A DNA stretch of 64,000 bases from Bacteroidia bacterium (GTDB taxonomy: Bacteria > Bacteroidota > Bacteroidia > B-17B0 > Aurantibacillaceae): NCBI GenBank assembly GCA_016787785.1, contig JAEUTO010000005.1, forward strand, positions 1-64,000. The letters are read 5' to 3'. The position numbers and the translations under genes are program-made. The notes beneath the pieces are model-generated. The model was not told the DNA's origin. It made no database searches and was given only the letters and a program-made list of their open reading frames with translations. Shown piece by piece: positions 8,821 through 17,511 of this stretch. The first letter of the stretch is position 1; each line of letters opens with the position of its first letter.

Positions 8821-9267
8821 ATGAATAACATTAGAAACATAAAATACATTGTGGTGCATTGTAGTGCCACACCTACCAATACTACGCTTGAATCTATCAA
8901 ACGGTATTGGAAGGAACAACGAGGATGGAAAGACACACCCGGTTATCATTATTTTATCCAACGAGACGGAACAGTTGTTCAGTTATTAGATGAAAAGAAG
9001 AACAGTAACGGTGTGTATTTACATAACTCCGCCTGTATCAACATTGCATATTTAGGTGGTATTGATAAAGTAGGAAAACCAATTGATAATCGAAGCGATT
9101 CGCAAAAACACGCGATGTTCGATTTGATTGTATCACTCACTGAAAAATATCCTTCTGCTGAAGTATTAGGCCACCGTGATTTTCCAAACGTACACAAAGC
9201 CTGCCCCTGCTTTGATGTAAAAGATTGGTTAAAAAATTACGAACCCGATTTAGGCAACGCAGCATAA
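8821..9267 (+). CDS. N-acetylmuramoyl-L-alanine amidase (T7-lysozyme-like)
   Basis: A 148-residue single-domain amidase that would cut the bond between MurNAc and L-Ala in peptidoglycan. The family pattern is clear: VVHCSATP with the first zinc His near residue 14, GYHYFIQRDGTVVQL, and the C-terminal pair in LGHRDFP and KACPCFDV, which supply the second zinc His and the Cys. There is no signal peptide, so export would need the holin-like protein encoded nearby. It is followed 1 nt later by a second cell-wall enzyme. Endolysin or entry-enzyme function is likely. Confidence 0.85.
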   Translation: MNNIRNIKYIVVHCSATPTNTTLESIKRYWKEQRGWKDTPGYHYFIQRDGTVVQLLDEKKNSNGVYLHNSACINIAYLGGIDKVGKPIDNRSDSQKHAMFDLIVSLTEKYPSAEVLGHRDFPNVHKACPCFDVKDWLKNYEPDLGNAA

Positions 9268-9268
9268 G

Positions 9269-9973
9269 ATGATACTTGGAAAATTACGAGCCATACTTCG
9301 TCACAAACGTTATGAGCTTTATACTCGTCCTTACGAACTCAATATAGTAGGCTTACGTGGAAACAGCACCGAGCCAAATAAATTTGATGATGAGATTCAT
9401 GTGTTCTATAAGATTAGCCCGATCAAGTGGAACTATCATGTATTTAAAGCCACAACAGACCCCGGTACTTTTTGGTTAAAAAACCCGATGCAACAACAAG
9501 GGACTGCAATCCTTTCAGAAGGTCAGTACACAAATTCCTATCAATTAGGACTGCATCAGGGAAAATACAAAGCCTTAGTACAACGTAAACCCGTGACGGT
9601 GATTCGTGATTACGACCGCAACGCAAAACTCGATTTTCTCAATGGTACAAAAACAACAGGCCTATACGGAATCAATATCCACAGAGCCAATAAAACAGGT
9701 ACTACGAGAACAGTCGATAAGTATTCGGCAGGATGCCAAGTCTTTGAAAATGCAGAAGCCTTTCAGGAGTTTTTAAAACTATGCGAACGCCACCACCAGT
9801 TATATGGTAACAAATTTACTTATACCCTGATAGATTTCAGGGCAGTAAAAAGAGAAAACATCAGGCGTGCCGCATACGGTATAGGAACTCTTGGATTAAT
9901 AGCAGTAGGATATTTTTCTTTTAAAAGCAGAGAAAAAATCGTTCAATTTTTTAAATCTAAAAAACAGAACTAA
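9269..9973 (+). CDS. L,D-transpeptidase-like (YkuD-type) membrane protein
   Basis: A 234-residue protein. Around residues 133-160 it reads GINIHRAN ... YSAGCQVF, matching the His and Ser-x-Gly-Cys signature of YkuD-fold L,D-transpeptidases. Their catalytic Cys remodels peptidoglycan crosslinks. A membrane helix follows near residues 203-220, and the tail is basic. Together with the amidase just upstream it forms a cell-wall pair. It could serve in entry, lysis or wall protection. I am fairly sure of the fold but not of the reaction. Confidence 0.6.
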   Translation: MILGKLRAILRHKRYELYTRPYELNIVGLRGNSTEPNKFDDEIHVFYKISPIKWNYHVFKATTDPGTFWLKNPMQQQGTAILSEGQYTNSYQLGLHQGKYKALVQRKPVTVIRDYDRNAKLDFLNGTKTTGLYGINIHRANKTGTTRTVDKYSAGCQVFENAEAFQEFLKLCERHHQLYGNKFTYTLIDFRAVKRENIRRAAYGIGTLGLIAVGYFSFKSREKIVQFFKSKKQN

Positions 9974-9977
9974 AAAC

Positions 9978-10196
9978 ATGAGTAAAGAAAAAGAAAGATT
10001 AAAAGAATGTTTGCATTGTAGTTTAACTTTTAAGTGTAAGCGAAGCGATACTAAATACTGCACTAATTCTTGCAAACAGATGGCGTATTTAAAACGCAAA
10101 ACAATTGTAAAAATAATTGTAACGATCAGCCCGATTATACCCGAAAAGAAAATCGGATTTGTTAAACGCATTATAAACTGGTTTCGCAAAAAATGA
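9978..10196 (+). CDS. Small zinc-finger-like protein with membrane segment
   Basis: Seventy-two residues. Cysteines in CLHC (residues 11-14) and YCTNSC (about 28-33) could bind one zinc in a small finger. A hydrophobic stretch (about 44-58) and a basic end follow. The N-terminal part resembles the short Cys4 fingers seen in DUF2116-like proteins. The stop overlaps the next start by 4 nt. The function is unknown. Confidence 0.5.
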   Translation: MSKEKERLKECLHCSLTFKCKRSDTKYCTNSCKQMAYLKRKTIVKIIVTISPIIPEKKIGFVKRIINWFRKK

Positions 10197-10423
10197 AAGA
10201 GTTCATTCATCAATTATTAAAAGACAAAGATGGCAACTTCTCACTTAGAGAAGTCATAACACTCATCTATGTTTTAATGTCCATCATCTCTTGGGTTGGT
10301 CAGCAGTTCATTGGCGTTGTCGTTCCTGAATTCATGTTCTACGCTTTCATTAGTATGATTGGTGCAGGCACATTCGGATATTCTTTGGAACGAAAATCCA
10401 AAGACACACCTCCCACAAAATAA
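10193..10423 (+). CDS. Holin-like two-helix membrane protein
   Basis: Seventy-six residues with two predicted membrane helices (about 20-45 and 49-64) joined by a tight turn. The N-terminus is charged and the C-terminus short and hydrophilic (LERKSKDTPPTK). This is the usual architecture of small phage holins. Position supports the reading: it lies between cell-wall enzymes and a spanin-like protein. Sequence alone does not prove pore formation. Confidence 0.55.
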   Translation: MKEFIHQLLKDKDGNFSLREVITLIYVLMSIISWVGQQFIGVVVPEFMFYAFISMIGAGTFGYSLERKSKDTPPTK

Positions 10424-10453
10424 ATCAAATCATAAACTTTTAAATTTTAATAT

Positions 10454-11098
10454 ATGAAACGTGTACCCATTATTATTTTTTTAACAGCACTCATCACAGG
10501 AATGTTCCTGTTGTTTGGTAAATGCTCATCCGATCAAGTTTACAAGCCCGATAAAACCCAAATCGTACAAAGAGAGAAACAAATTAGTGTGGTTGACAAA
10601 CATTATCAAAACGCTATTGTATCTCTGCAAAGGCAGAGTGATAGTTTACAAAAGGAGTTAACGCAAACGCAGTATAAACTCAAAGTTCTTAAACTAAAAT
10701 TACAGCAATCAAAATTTGATGTGGTAGAGCTCGCAAAAAAAGACACCACCGGAATAAGCGAGATACAGCAGTTGAACGATTGTGATTCACTCAAACAGCA
10801 GGTTCTTTTATTTACCAATTGGGTGGATAGTACACAGGCCGATTATGAAAAGAATATTGCCGAGTTCAGTAATCTACTTGCCGTCAAGGATTCGCAGTTA
10901 GTCATCTGTACCACTTCCTATACTGATTTAAAAAGTATTGCCGATGGTAATCTACAGCGAGAACGAAAGCTAACTGAAGATTTAAATACTGCTTATAAGC
11001 AACAGCGCAAAAATCGAATTCAAAATAAATTCTTGGCGGCAGGTTTTTTAATCTTAACAGGAATCACCACAACATTTTTAATCAACTCTCGAAAATAA
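10454..11098 (+). CDS. Spanin- or Rz-like coiled-coil membrane protein
   Basis: A 214-residue protein. An N-terminal hydrophobic segment (residues 4-22) ends at FGKCSSD, where the Cys could be lipidated. A long coiled coil follows (about 40-110 and 130-185), then a C-terminal membrane helix (about 193-208). Anchored coiled coils of this size span the periplasm in phage lysis systems. Two anchors, one at each end, are unusual for a classical i-spanin, and a structural stalk is possible instead. Confidence 0.5.
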   Translation: MKRVPIIIFLTALITGMFLLFGKCSSDQVYKPDKTQIVQREKQISVVDKHYQNAIVSLQRQSDSLQKELTQTQYKLKVLKLKLQQSKFDVVELAKKDTTGISEIQQLNDCDSLKQQVLLFTNWVDSTQADYEKNIAEFSNLLAVKDSQLVICTTSYTDLKSIADGNLQRERKLTEDLNTAYKQQRKNRIQNKFLAAGFLILTGITTTFLINSRK

Positions 11099-11281
11099 AT
11101 GAGCATGAAAGAAAAAACAATTGTATCAACGGTAACGCTCGCGGCTTCTTTAATCAGTTATTTCTATGCAAAGGAAACAGCAAAAGACGTAGTTCCTTAT
11201 GTTATGATTGGTGGTTTTATTGGAGCAGTAATAGGCGAAGTCGTTGTAGGGGCAATAAAAGACAAGGACGAGAATAATTAA
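11099..11281 (+). CDS. Small membrane protein
   Basis: Sixty residues, starting immediately after the previous stop (TAAATG). Two hydrophobic segments (about 8-24 and 32-51, the second Gly-rich: VMIGGFIGAVIGEVVVGAI) are followed by an acidic end. It may be a second holin-type or particle-membrane protein. The family is not recognised. Confidence 0.5.
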   Translation: MSMKEKTIVSTVTLAASLISYFYAKETAKDVVPYVMIGGFIGAVIGEVVVGAIKDKDENN

Positions 11282-11301
11282 CAATTAAAAAACAATTTAT
11301 T

Positions 11302-11862
11302 ATGGCAACAGAAATTTTAAATAATGGCGCGAGCCTAAAAATAACAAGCGATGGTTCCCCACGCTTTGTTTTAAAAAATCAGATCCGTGAAGTGGCAATC
11401 GTCAGAGATACCCTTATCAAAATTGACATCGGACAGGGAGCATTGTATAATGTATTTGTTGACCAAGCTGATGTAACAGCTCCTGTAAGTACAAGTGTAG
11501 ATGATTTGCGTGACCAAATTATGGCAATGCTTCAAACAAGTGTAACAGCAGGATTGGCAACACAGGAATTACAAACTGCTGAGATCAACCAAATAAAAAC
11601 TTTGGCAGATTCTGTTACAGGATTAAAAGATAAAGTAAGCTCCCTTGACAACAAGTTGTTTTTTGAGCCTGCCATTATCGACCAAAGTAATGCAAACGTG
11701 GTGTATGAAGGGTTCTCTACTCCGGGTGTAAAAACATCCGAACCATTATGGGCAATTCTTAAAGTAACCAATGCTAAAGGAGTGTTGTCTTACCAATGGT
11801 CAGGCGGCAACAAAAATTTCACTAACATTTGGGACAATCGCAAAACCCTAATTTATAGTTAA
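11302..11862 (+). CDS. Hypothetical protein, possible fibre or spike
   Basis: A 186-residue protein in three parts: a beta-rich N-terminal domain (residues 1-65), a helical coiled-coil stalk (about 70-125, DLRDQIMAMLQTSV ... LADSVTGLKDKVSSLDNK) and a C-terminal beta domain with aromatic residues (YQWSGGNKNFTNIWDN). This head-stalk-tip layout is typical of small trimeric spike or receptor-binding proteins. It is the last gene before a strong terminator, ending the presumed structural operon. Confidence 0.5.
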   Translation: MATEILNNGASLKITSDGSPRFVLKNQIREVAIVRDTLIKIDIGQGALYNVFVDQADVTAPVSTSVDDLRDQIMAMLQTSVTAGLATQELQTAEINQIKTLADSVTGLKDKVSSLDNKLFFEPAIIDQSNANVVYEGFSTPGVKTSEPLWAILKVTNAKGVLSYQWSGGNKNFTNIWDNRKTLIYS

Positions 11863-11874
11863 ATTTTATTTAAA

Positions 11875-11905
11875 AGCAGAGTGCAATGACGCACTCTGCT
11901 TTTTT
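11875..11905 (+). terminator. Strong intrinsic terminator
   Basis: A perfect 10-bp stem (AGCAGAGTGC at 11875-11884, GCACTCTGCT at 11891-11900) with a 6-base loop and a run of T. It follows the spike-like gene and closes the structural operon. It also shows that an apparent ATG at 11886, lying inside the hairpin, is not the start of the methyltransferase. Confidence 0.9.
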
Positions 11906-11930
11906 ATTCAACTCATCGCACCATCAACAA

Positions 11931-13454
11931 ATGAAAAAAACGCCATCACATAAAAACGAAATTGTTCTGCTCGATCTATTCAGCGGAACAGGCGGTTTTT
12001 CAAAAGGATTGGAAGAAGCGGGCTACCACATCAAACAACATTACTTTTCGGAGATTGATAAATATGCAGTGGCGAATTATCAATACAATTTTAGAAACTC
12101 AATCAACCTTGGCGATGTTACGAAAATCAACACCAAAAAAATCGAGCGGCCAAACATTATCTGCTTTGGTTCACCCTGCCAGGATATTTCCATTGCTGGC
12201 AAACGCAAAGGGCTTAAAGGAAAACGAAGCAATCTCTTTTTTGAAGCAGTTAGAATTATTAGAGAATGCCGACCCGATGTTTTTATCTTTGAAAATGTCA
12301 AAGGGTTATTCTCCAGTAACCAAGGCAAAGACTTTGAGGTCATACTGCAAACGTTTGCCGACCTTGGGCTTTATGACATCCAATGGCAACTGCTTAATAC
12401 TAGCTGGTTTCTACCCCAAAACAGAGAGCGGGTTTACTTTGTCGGATATCTTAGAGGCAAAACCCAATCTCAAATATTTCCTATCGGAGAAAGCGCTCAA
12501 GGGAGTGATGCGTTCGATCAAGAAAAATCTCAAAGGAAAATTATAAGTCCAACCATCGATACCAAAGTGGGAGAAAGCACACATCGTTCTCCGTATGTAT
12601 TGCATTGGAAAGGTTCTTCTACCAAATGGAATCTTTCTAAGATGAAAAAGAGTCCGACCCTAAATACACAACAGGACTGGATTCGACAACCCTTAATTGC
12701 AAATGGAGCAGCTTATCGCACACGCAACTACAAAGGGCAAGGAGGAAAAATTGAATTACGAAAAGATAAAATCGCCAATCAATTAACCACTGTTCAAAAG
12801 GACAGCATGGTGATGTTACGCGAACTCACAAAAAATGAATCAGAACACAATCGTTTGTATGATTCAAAAAACGGCATTTCAAAAACAATCAAATCATCTG
12901 GTCACGGTAGTGGATCTCAAACCGGAAATTATTTAGTCAATAAAAAGATAAGACGCTTAACTCCCACAGAGTGTGAACGCTTACAAGGTTTTCCCGATAA
13001 CTGGACAAAGAACGGAGTATTCCATGTTCCTGAAGACACACAGAAAGGTTATGCTACAGCTAAAAAAGGCGACAGTATTAATTTATCTTATTTGGAAGCA
13101 AACAAACGAAGAGGACGTGTCGGCAAAGGCATTGCCGGAACGATTGACACAGGTGTACAACAATATACACTTTCTAAAAATAATTTAAGAAGATTAACTC
13201 CTATTGAATGTGAACGCTTACAGGGATTTAAAGATAACTGGACAAGGCCCGGAATATTTGACGGAGAAGTAACGGAAATATCGGATTCGCAGCGCTACAA
13301 ACTATTGGGTAATGCAGTGAGTGTTCCTGTGGTGAGAGCAATTGCAGAACGACTCATTGGAATGAAAGTAATTGAATTTAAAAATGATGATTCAATAAAG
13401 AACTTAACCCTCGAGCTGCAATTAGAACTATTGAACTTTAAACTAGCGGCATAA
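11931..13454 (+). CDS. DNA (cytosine-5) methyltransferase
   Basis: Starting at the ATG after the terminator gives 507 residues. It transfers methyl from SAM to cytosine C5. Visible motifs are LLDLFSGTGGFSKG (SAM site, near residue 12), GSPCQDISIAGKRKG (catalytic Cys) and FENVKG (ENV motif). The C-terminal half holds two copies of a phrase, R-R-L-T-P-x-E-C-E-R-L-Q-G-F-x-D-N-W-T, about 85 residues apart, so the closing motif region is duplicated. It is followed directly by an adenine methyltransferase, so the pair probably protects or marks the element's DNA. No restriction enzyme is seen. Confidence 0.9.
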   Translation: MKKTPSHKNEIVLLDLFSGTGGFSKGLEEAGYHIKQHYFSEIDKYAVANYQYNFRNSINLGDVTKINTKKIERPNIICFGSPCQDISIAGKRKGLKGKRSNLFFEAVRIIRECRPDVFIFENVKGLFSSNQGKDFEVILQTFADLGLYDIQWQLLNTSWFLPQNRERVYFVGYLRGKTQSQIFPIGESAQGSDAFDQEKSQRKIISPTIDTKVGESTHRSPYVLHWKGSSTKWNLSKMKKSPTLNTQQDWIRQPLIANGAAYRTRNYKGQGGKIELRKDKIANQLTTVQKDSMVMLRELTKNESEHNRLYDSKNGISKTIKSSGHGSGSQTGNYLVNKKIRRLTPTECERLQGFPDNWTKNGVFHVPEDTQKGYATAKKGDSINLSYLEANKRRGRVGKGIAGTIDTGVQQYTLSKNNLRRLTPIECERLQGFKDNWTRPGIFDGEVTEISDSQRYKLLGNAVSVPVVRAIAERLIGMKVIEFKNDDSIKNLTLELQLELLNFKLAA

Positions 13455-14326
13455 TGAAAACACCCATCACCTACTACGGAGGTAAACAGAATATGATAAA
13501 ACACTTGTTGGATATTATACCGGCTCACACAATTTATTGCGAACCATTCTTTGGAGGTGGTGCATTATTTTTTGCTAAACCAAAATCGGAAGTTGAAATC
13601 ATCAACGATAAAAACGGAGAGGTTATTAATTTTTTCAAAGTCGTAAAAACAAAGTTTGCTGAACTCCAAAAAGAAATCCAAGGGACATTACACAGCCGTG
13701 AACATTATAAAAAGGCAATGGTGGTGTATGAACATCCCGATTTGTTTAGTGACATAAAACGTGCGTGGGCATTGTGGGTATTAACCAATCAAGGCTTCGC
13801 CAGTATGATTGGCTCCTGGGGTTTTGGAAAAGAAAACTCAAAAGAAAAATCACTCGCCAACAAACGTGATGATTTTACAAGAGCCTACGCTGACCGTTTA
13901 CGAATGGTGCAAATTGAAAACAATGATGCGATTAAAGTTATTCAACGTAGTGATACTAAAGACACATTTATTTATGCCGACCCTCCTTACATCGGTTCTG
14001 ACATGGGTCATTACAAAGGCTATTCGGAGGAAGATTACAAACAACTGTTGGATGCCTTAGTAAAGGTAAAGGGCAAGTTTTTACTGAGCTCTTACCCTTC
14101 TCCTATTTTGTCTCAATACATCAAAAAGTATAAGTGGAAAACAAAGAGAGTAGAAAAATCTGTTGCTGTGACTAAGCATACCGATAAAAAGAAAACAGAA
14201 ATGTTGGTGATGAATTATGACTCTACAAAAATCAAAGCAATTTCTCAAAAATTAAAGCCAAATATTAAAACAGTATCGGTCAAAAATTTAGAATCCCAAC
14301 TCAAACGATTAAAATTCGCAGCATGA
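13454..14326 (+). CDS. Dam-type DNA (adenine-N6) methyltransferase
   Basis: A 290-residue enzyme of the D12/Dam class. PITYYGGKQNMI and EPFFGGGALFF form the SAM-binding motifs near the N-terminus, and YADPPYIGSD (about residue 173) is the catalytic DPPY. Its ATG overlaps the last base of the previous stop, and its own stop overlaps the ATPase gene by 4 nt, so the three are one translational unit. Such orphan methyltransferases in mobile elements commonly guard against host restriction. Confidence 0.9.
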   Translation: MKTPITYYGGKQNMIKHLLDIIPAHTIYCEPFFGGGALFFAKPKSEVEIINDKNGEVINFFKVVKTKFAELQKEIQGTLHSREHYKKAMVVYEHPDLFSDIKRAWALWVLTNQGFASMIGSWGFGKENSKEKSLANKRDDFTRAYADRLRMVQIENNDAIKVIQRSDTKDTFIYADPPYIGSDMGHYKGYSEEDYKQLLDALVKVKGKFLLSSYPSPILSQYIKKYKWKTKRVEKSVAVTKHTDKKKTEMLVMNYDSTKIKAISQKLKPNIKTVSVKNLESQLKRLKFAA

Positions 14327-17103
14327 AAATCACGAAAGAAAACTACTTCAATACTATAAATAAAATTGGTTTTGAAAACTTGCCCTTGGTTTTAAAACAA
14401 TCGCACACGGTCATCTTAACCAAAACAGTTAATGGAGAAGATTGGAGTAAATATCAAAATGATGCAGATTTAAAACGCATGATTGATTTGGTGTTTAAAA
14501 AACTGGAAGAGTTTATCGCATCAAATAAAAAGAATTTATCCGGCATGGAAGAAAAAGAAGAAGAGCAAATGGAGGGTACAAAAAACAATGCCGATAAACA
14601 GAAAAAAGTAAATCCCTATTCTAAAATCGGAACAGAGATAAAATTCATTCATCGCTTTTTAGCATTTCACGATAAAATACTTTACAAAAATACATTTGAG
14701 ATTTTTATTGATGAATTGCAAAAAGCAATTAAAAATAAAGAGATCACCAAAAAATCTCCAGTAGCTAAAGATATTATTGCCATGCAAAATGCCGTTATCC
14801 ATGCGTTCAATACCATGAAGAATGCCAAGCATTTTGTTCTAAAACCCGAAACCATTAAACGCTATAAAACCATCATTGAGAAATATGAAAATGCTTATGA
14901 TGATATGGACGATGAACCAACCGAAAAGAAGCCCAAGCGCAAATCCATAGAATTAAACGGAATAAGCCAAAACAATGGCAAAATTATGAGCAGTGTGGAT
15001 TTCGCCAATATGGAATTTAGCACCATTGGACTTAAAGACAAGTGGCTCGAATTTATAGGCGATCCTGCGCCCGGATTCACGGCTATGGTATATGGACGCC
15101 CAAAAATGGGAAAAAGCTATCTGTGCGTAGATTTTGCGGGGTATTTGGCAAGAAATCACGGCAAGGTGCTGTATGTTGCCAAGGAAGAGAAATTGGATGC
15201 CACTTTACAGAAGAAATTGAAAGAAAAGGATGTGGCAAATGAAAATCTCTTTGTTTCCGATAATCTGCCCAAAAGCGTGACAGGATACCAATTTGTGATA
15301 TTGGACAGCGTGAACAAATTGGAGCTAAATCCTAAAGATTTAGAGAAGTTAAAAGCGGATAATAAGGGTGTATCTTTTATATATATTTTTCAAACAACAA
15401 AAGAAGGGAAATTCAGAGGTACAAATGAATTTCAACACGATGTCGATGTAATTATTGAAGTACCCGAAAAAGGAATCGCTATTCAGAATGGTCGTTTTAA
15501 TCAAGGTGGTGAGATGCGGATTTTTGATGATGGGATTTCGGGAGAAGATGATTTGTCGGGAATCAGAAAAGTAAAAAAAAATTCCAAATGCGAACCAATT
15601 ATAGAAATTGAAACAGAGTTCAGCATTCCTTTAGAGGAATTGGCAATGGAATTAATCTCTCCTAAAAAACCGCAAGAAGAGATTGTCAATATATTGGATA
15701 ACCATTCTCAAAAAGCAGATAAAGTGGTTAAAAGATTGATTGTAGATTTTATTTCTGATGAAAAGGTAAACATTGCCGTGAATAAAGTAAAATTCAATCA
15801 AATGGATTCGGTTAGGCTTAGTCACGGAGTAGCTTATTTTGATGCTACTTTAAAAGGAACTAAAAGCGAACTTAAAAAAATAGCAGATAATGATTTATTA
15901 TTTAATTATGATTGGGAAAACCATCCAGTTAATGGAGTTTCAAAGAATGAAAATTCAATCGTTATTAAACCAACGTATAGCGTCCCTCTAAAAGAATTTG
16001 ATTTTCTTATTGAACGTAGAGATTCAGTTCAAGAAGCTATTAGAGCTCATAAATCTGAAGCAGAACGATGGGTAAAAAAACTAGCTGAAGCTCAAATTAA
16101 AAAAGCAGAAGCTAAAGTAAAATTAGATGCCGTTTATTTTATGTCGAATGATGATGAAGAGGAGGAAGATGAGAATGAAGGTGGTTTTTCATATTACGAC
16201 CTGAGATTATCAGGCACAGAGAATGAGCTCAGAAAGGTAGCCGGTAAAGACAAAGATTTGTATTACGAATGGAGTGCTGAAGGGCAAATTAGTGGTATTA
16301 AAAGCAGTTCTTCAAAACATAACTTGACTTTACGAAATAATCTACCGTTGTTAGACGGAACTAAAAATAATGCAATGAAAAAGACCAAAAAACAAAACGA
16401 CTGGACTGAACCAGAATGGTTGAATCAAGCAGATTGGCACAACCTTAAAATCATCAAAAAATATTGTGATCAAGGAAAATATGCAGAGGCAATGGAGCAT
16501 GCGAGGCATTGTGATACCGTTATTCGAGAAGAAATACCACCCGATGTTTGGAAAAAAATGGGCGGTCAGCTAACTAAAACCGGGGAAGAGAAATTAAAAG
16601 CAATGAAACAAAAATCTTCTCCAAAAATTGCTGAGCAAATTAAAAAAACTGGAATCCCTTTTAATCACGGAGTGAGAGTCTTAAAAGGAGTCATTGAACG
16701 TGAATGGGATTTGGAATTAACTGATGGAGATTACATCGACATTTTAGATATCGCGCAAGAAAGAAATTCTAATCTCCCTGAAATCGTGAATACTATTCAC
16801 AACAACCTTTCCGAGTTTTTAGTGATTATGAGAAAGGCCTTCGAAGAATGGGATAAGAAAACAGGAAAATCAGTAGAAAAATCGAGAGAGAAATTCTACC
16901 CCGAATTTTATGCCAATAGGAAGGATGATGAAAATCCGGGTTTCTTATTCAGCCTTACAAATACTAAAGTGCTTACTGAAGCATTACAAGGGGATTTTGA
17001 CCTCGTTTATTTGGTTCGAAGGGAATTAGCTAACAGAGGACTCAATAGCAAAGGAAAGTGGGTTGGTTTCGATGAAGCGAAGAAGGTTCATCGGGTAAAT
17101 TAG
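14323..17103 (+). CDS. Large RadA/RecA-like ATPase with internal repeats
   Basis: A 926-residue protein. After a helical, Lys-rich N-terminus, residues 245-400 form a RecA-fold ATPase: GRPKMGKS (Walker A, about 257), FVILDSV (Walker B) and FQTTKEGKFRGTNEFQHDVD, which matches the K-E-G loop of RadA/Sms. Two diverged copies of a module of about 60 residues follow near 495-570 and 620-690 (Y-x-D-x-x-L-x-GT-x-x-E-L-x-K-x-A ... Y-x-W). The C-terminal region is helical and ends LVRRELANRGLNSKG, a phrase I associate with phage-like elements. Role in replication, recombination or DNA movement is inferred. Confidence 0.65.
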   Translation: MKITKENYFNTINKIGFENLPLVLKQSHTVILTKTVNGEDWSKYQNDADLKRMIDLVFKKLEEFIASNKKNLSGMEEKEEEQMEGTKNNADKQKKVNPYSKIGTEIKFIHRFLAFHDKILYKNTFEIFIDELQKAIKNKEITKKSPVAKDIIAMQNAVIHAFNTMKNAKHFVLKPETIKRYKTIIEKYENAYDDMDDEPTEKKPKRKSIELNGISQNNGKIMSSVDFANMEFSTIGLKDKWLEFIGDPAPGFTAMVYGRPKMGKSYLCVDFAGYLARNHGKVLYVAKEEKLDATLQKKLKEKDVANENLFVSDNLPKSVTGYQFVILDSVNKLELNPKDLEKLKADNKGVSFIYIFQTTKEGKFRGTNEFQHDVDVIIEVPEKGIAIQNGRFNQGGEMRIFDDGISGEDDLSGIRKVKKNSKCEPIIEIETEFSIPLEELAMELISPKKPQEEIVNILDNHSQKADKVVKRLIVDFISDEKVNIAVNKVKFNQMDSVRLSHGVAYFDATLKGTKSELKKIADNDLLFNYDWENHPVNGVSKNENSIVIKPTYSVPLKEFDFLIERRDSVQEAIRAHKSEAERWVKKLAEAQIKKAEAKVKLDAVYFMSNDDEEEEDENEGGFSYYDLRLSGTENELRKVAGKDKDLYYEWSAEGQISGIKSSSSKHNLTLRNNLPLLDGTKNNAMKKTKKQNDWTEPEWLNQADWHNLKIIKKYCDQGKYAEAMEHARHCDTVIREEIPPDVWKKMGGQLTKTGEEKLKAMKQKSSPKIAEQIKKTGIPFNHGVRVLKGVIEREWDLELTDGDYIDILDIAQERNSNLPEIVNTIHNNLSEFLVIMRKAFEEWDKKTGKSVEKSREKFYPEFYANRKDDENPGFLFSLTNTKVLTEALQGDFDLVYLVRRELANRGLNSKGKWVGFDEAKKVHRVN

Positions 17104-17108
17104 GAAAT

Positions 17109-17134
17109 AAAAAAGCGGAAGTCTCCGCTTTTTT
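17109..17134. terminator. Bidirectional terminator between convergent genes
   Basis: An 11-bp perfect stem (AAAAAAGCGGA at 17109-17119 and its complement at 17124-17134) with an AGTC loop. A-rich and T-rich arms allow termination on both strands. It separates the + strand module from the minus-strand cargo genes. Confidence 0.9.
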
Positions 17135-17146
17135 ATTTTTACCTAG

Positions 17147-17467
17147 TTAACCAAGAAAGTAATGCATTTTGATTAAATTGTCTAAGTTGTCAGTAACCAC
17201 TTTGTCTTTATGAGAACGAAGATAGTCAACTCCCTTTACTGTTTCATAGCCCACATCAGCTCCTTTACTCCAAGTACCCTTTTGATAATTCCATGTAGAT
17301 GTAACAACGGTTTTCCCATTTTTTATCATTTGAACTACTTTTTCTCTGCTCATCTTTTCACCAGGAGAAGAGATACTTTCTCCTTTGTCTTCGTGTAACA
17401 TTACATAGGAAATATGTTCACCGCTGAACCAAACTCCCGTAATTACATAATCTGCCCATTTTGCCAT
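17147..17467 (-). CDS. DUF3892-like small protein
   Basis: A 106-residue cytosolic protein. Its start, roughly W-A-D-Y-V-I-T-G-V-W-F-x(4)-I-x-Y-V, followed by a MSREKVVQMIKNGKTVVTST segment, resembles the small DUF3892 family of unknown function. It is common in bacterial genomes and mobile regions. The gene is convergent with the ATPase gene and is followed on its strand by the shared terminator. No catalytic motif is apparent. Confidence 0.55.
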   Translation of the reverse strand: MAKWADYVITGVWFSGEHISYVMLHEDKGESISSPGEKMSREKVVQMIKNGKTVVTSTWNYQKGTWSKGADVGYETVKGVDYLRSHKDKVVTDNLDNLIKMHYFLG

Positions 17468-17511
17468 TTTGTTTTTATTTAAATTAATAATTAGTTAATG
17501 CTCTTTATTTT

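Noticed and set aside
11886-11930. Upstream ATG for the C5 methyltransferase
   Set aside because: It lies inside a perfect terminator hairpin; the ATG at 11931 starts a normal N-terminus.
797-17103. Ordinary tailed prophage
   Set aside because: No terminase, portal, major tail, tape-measure or integrase gene is recognisable.
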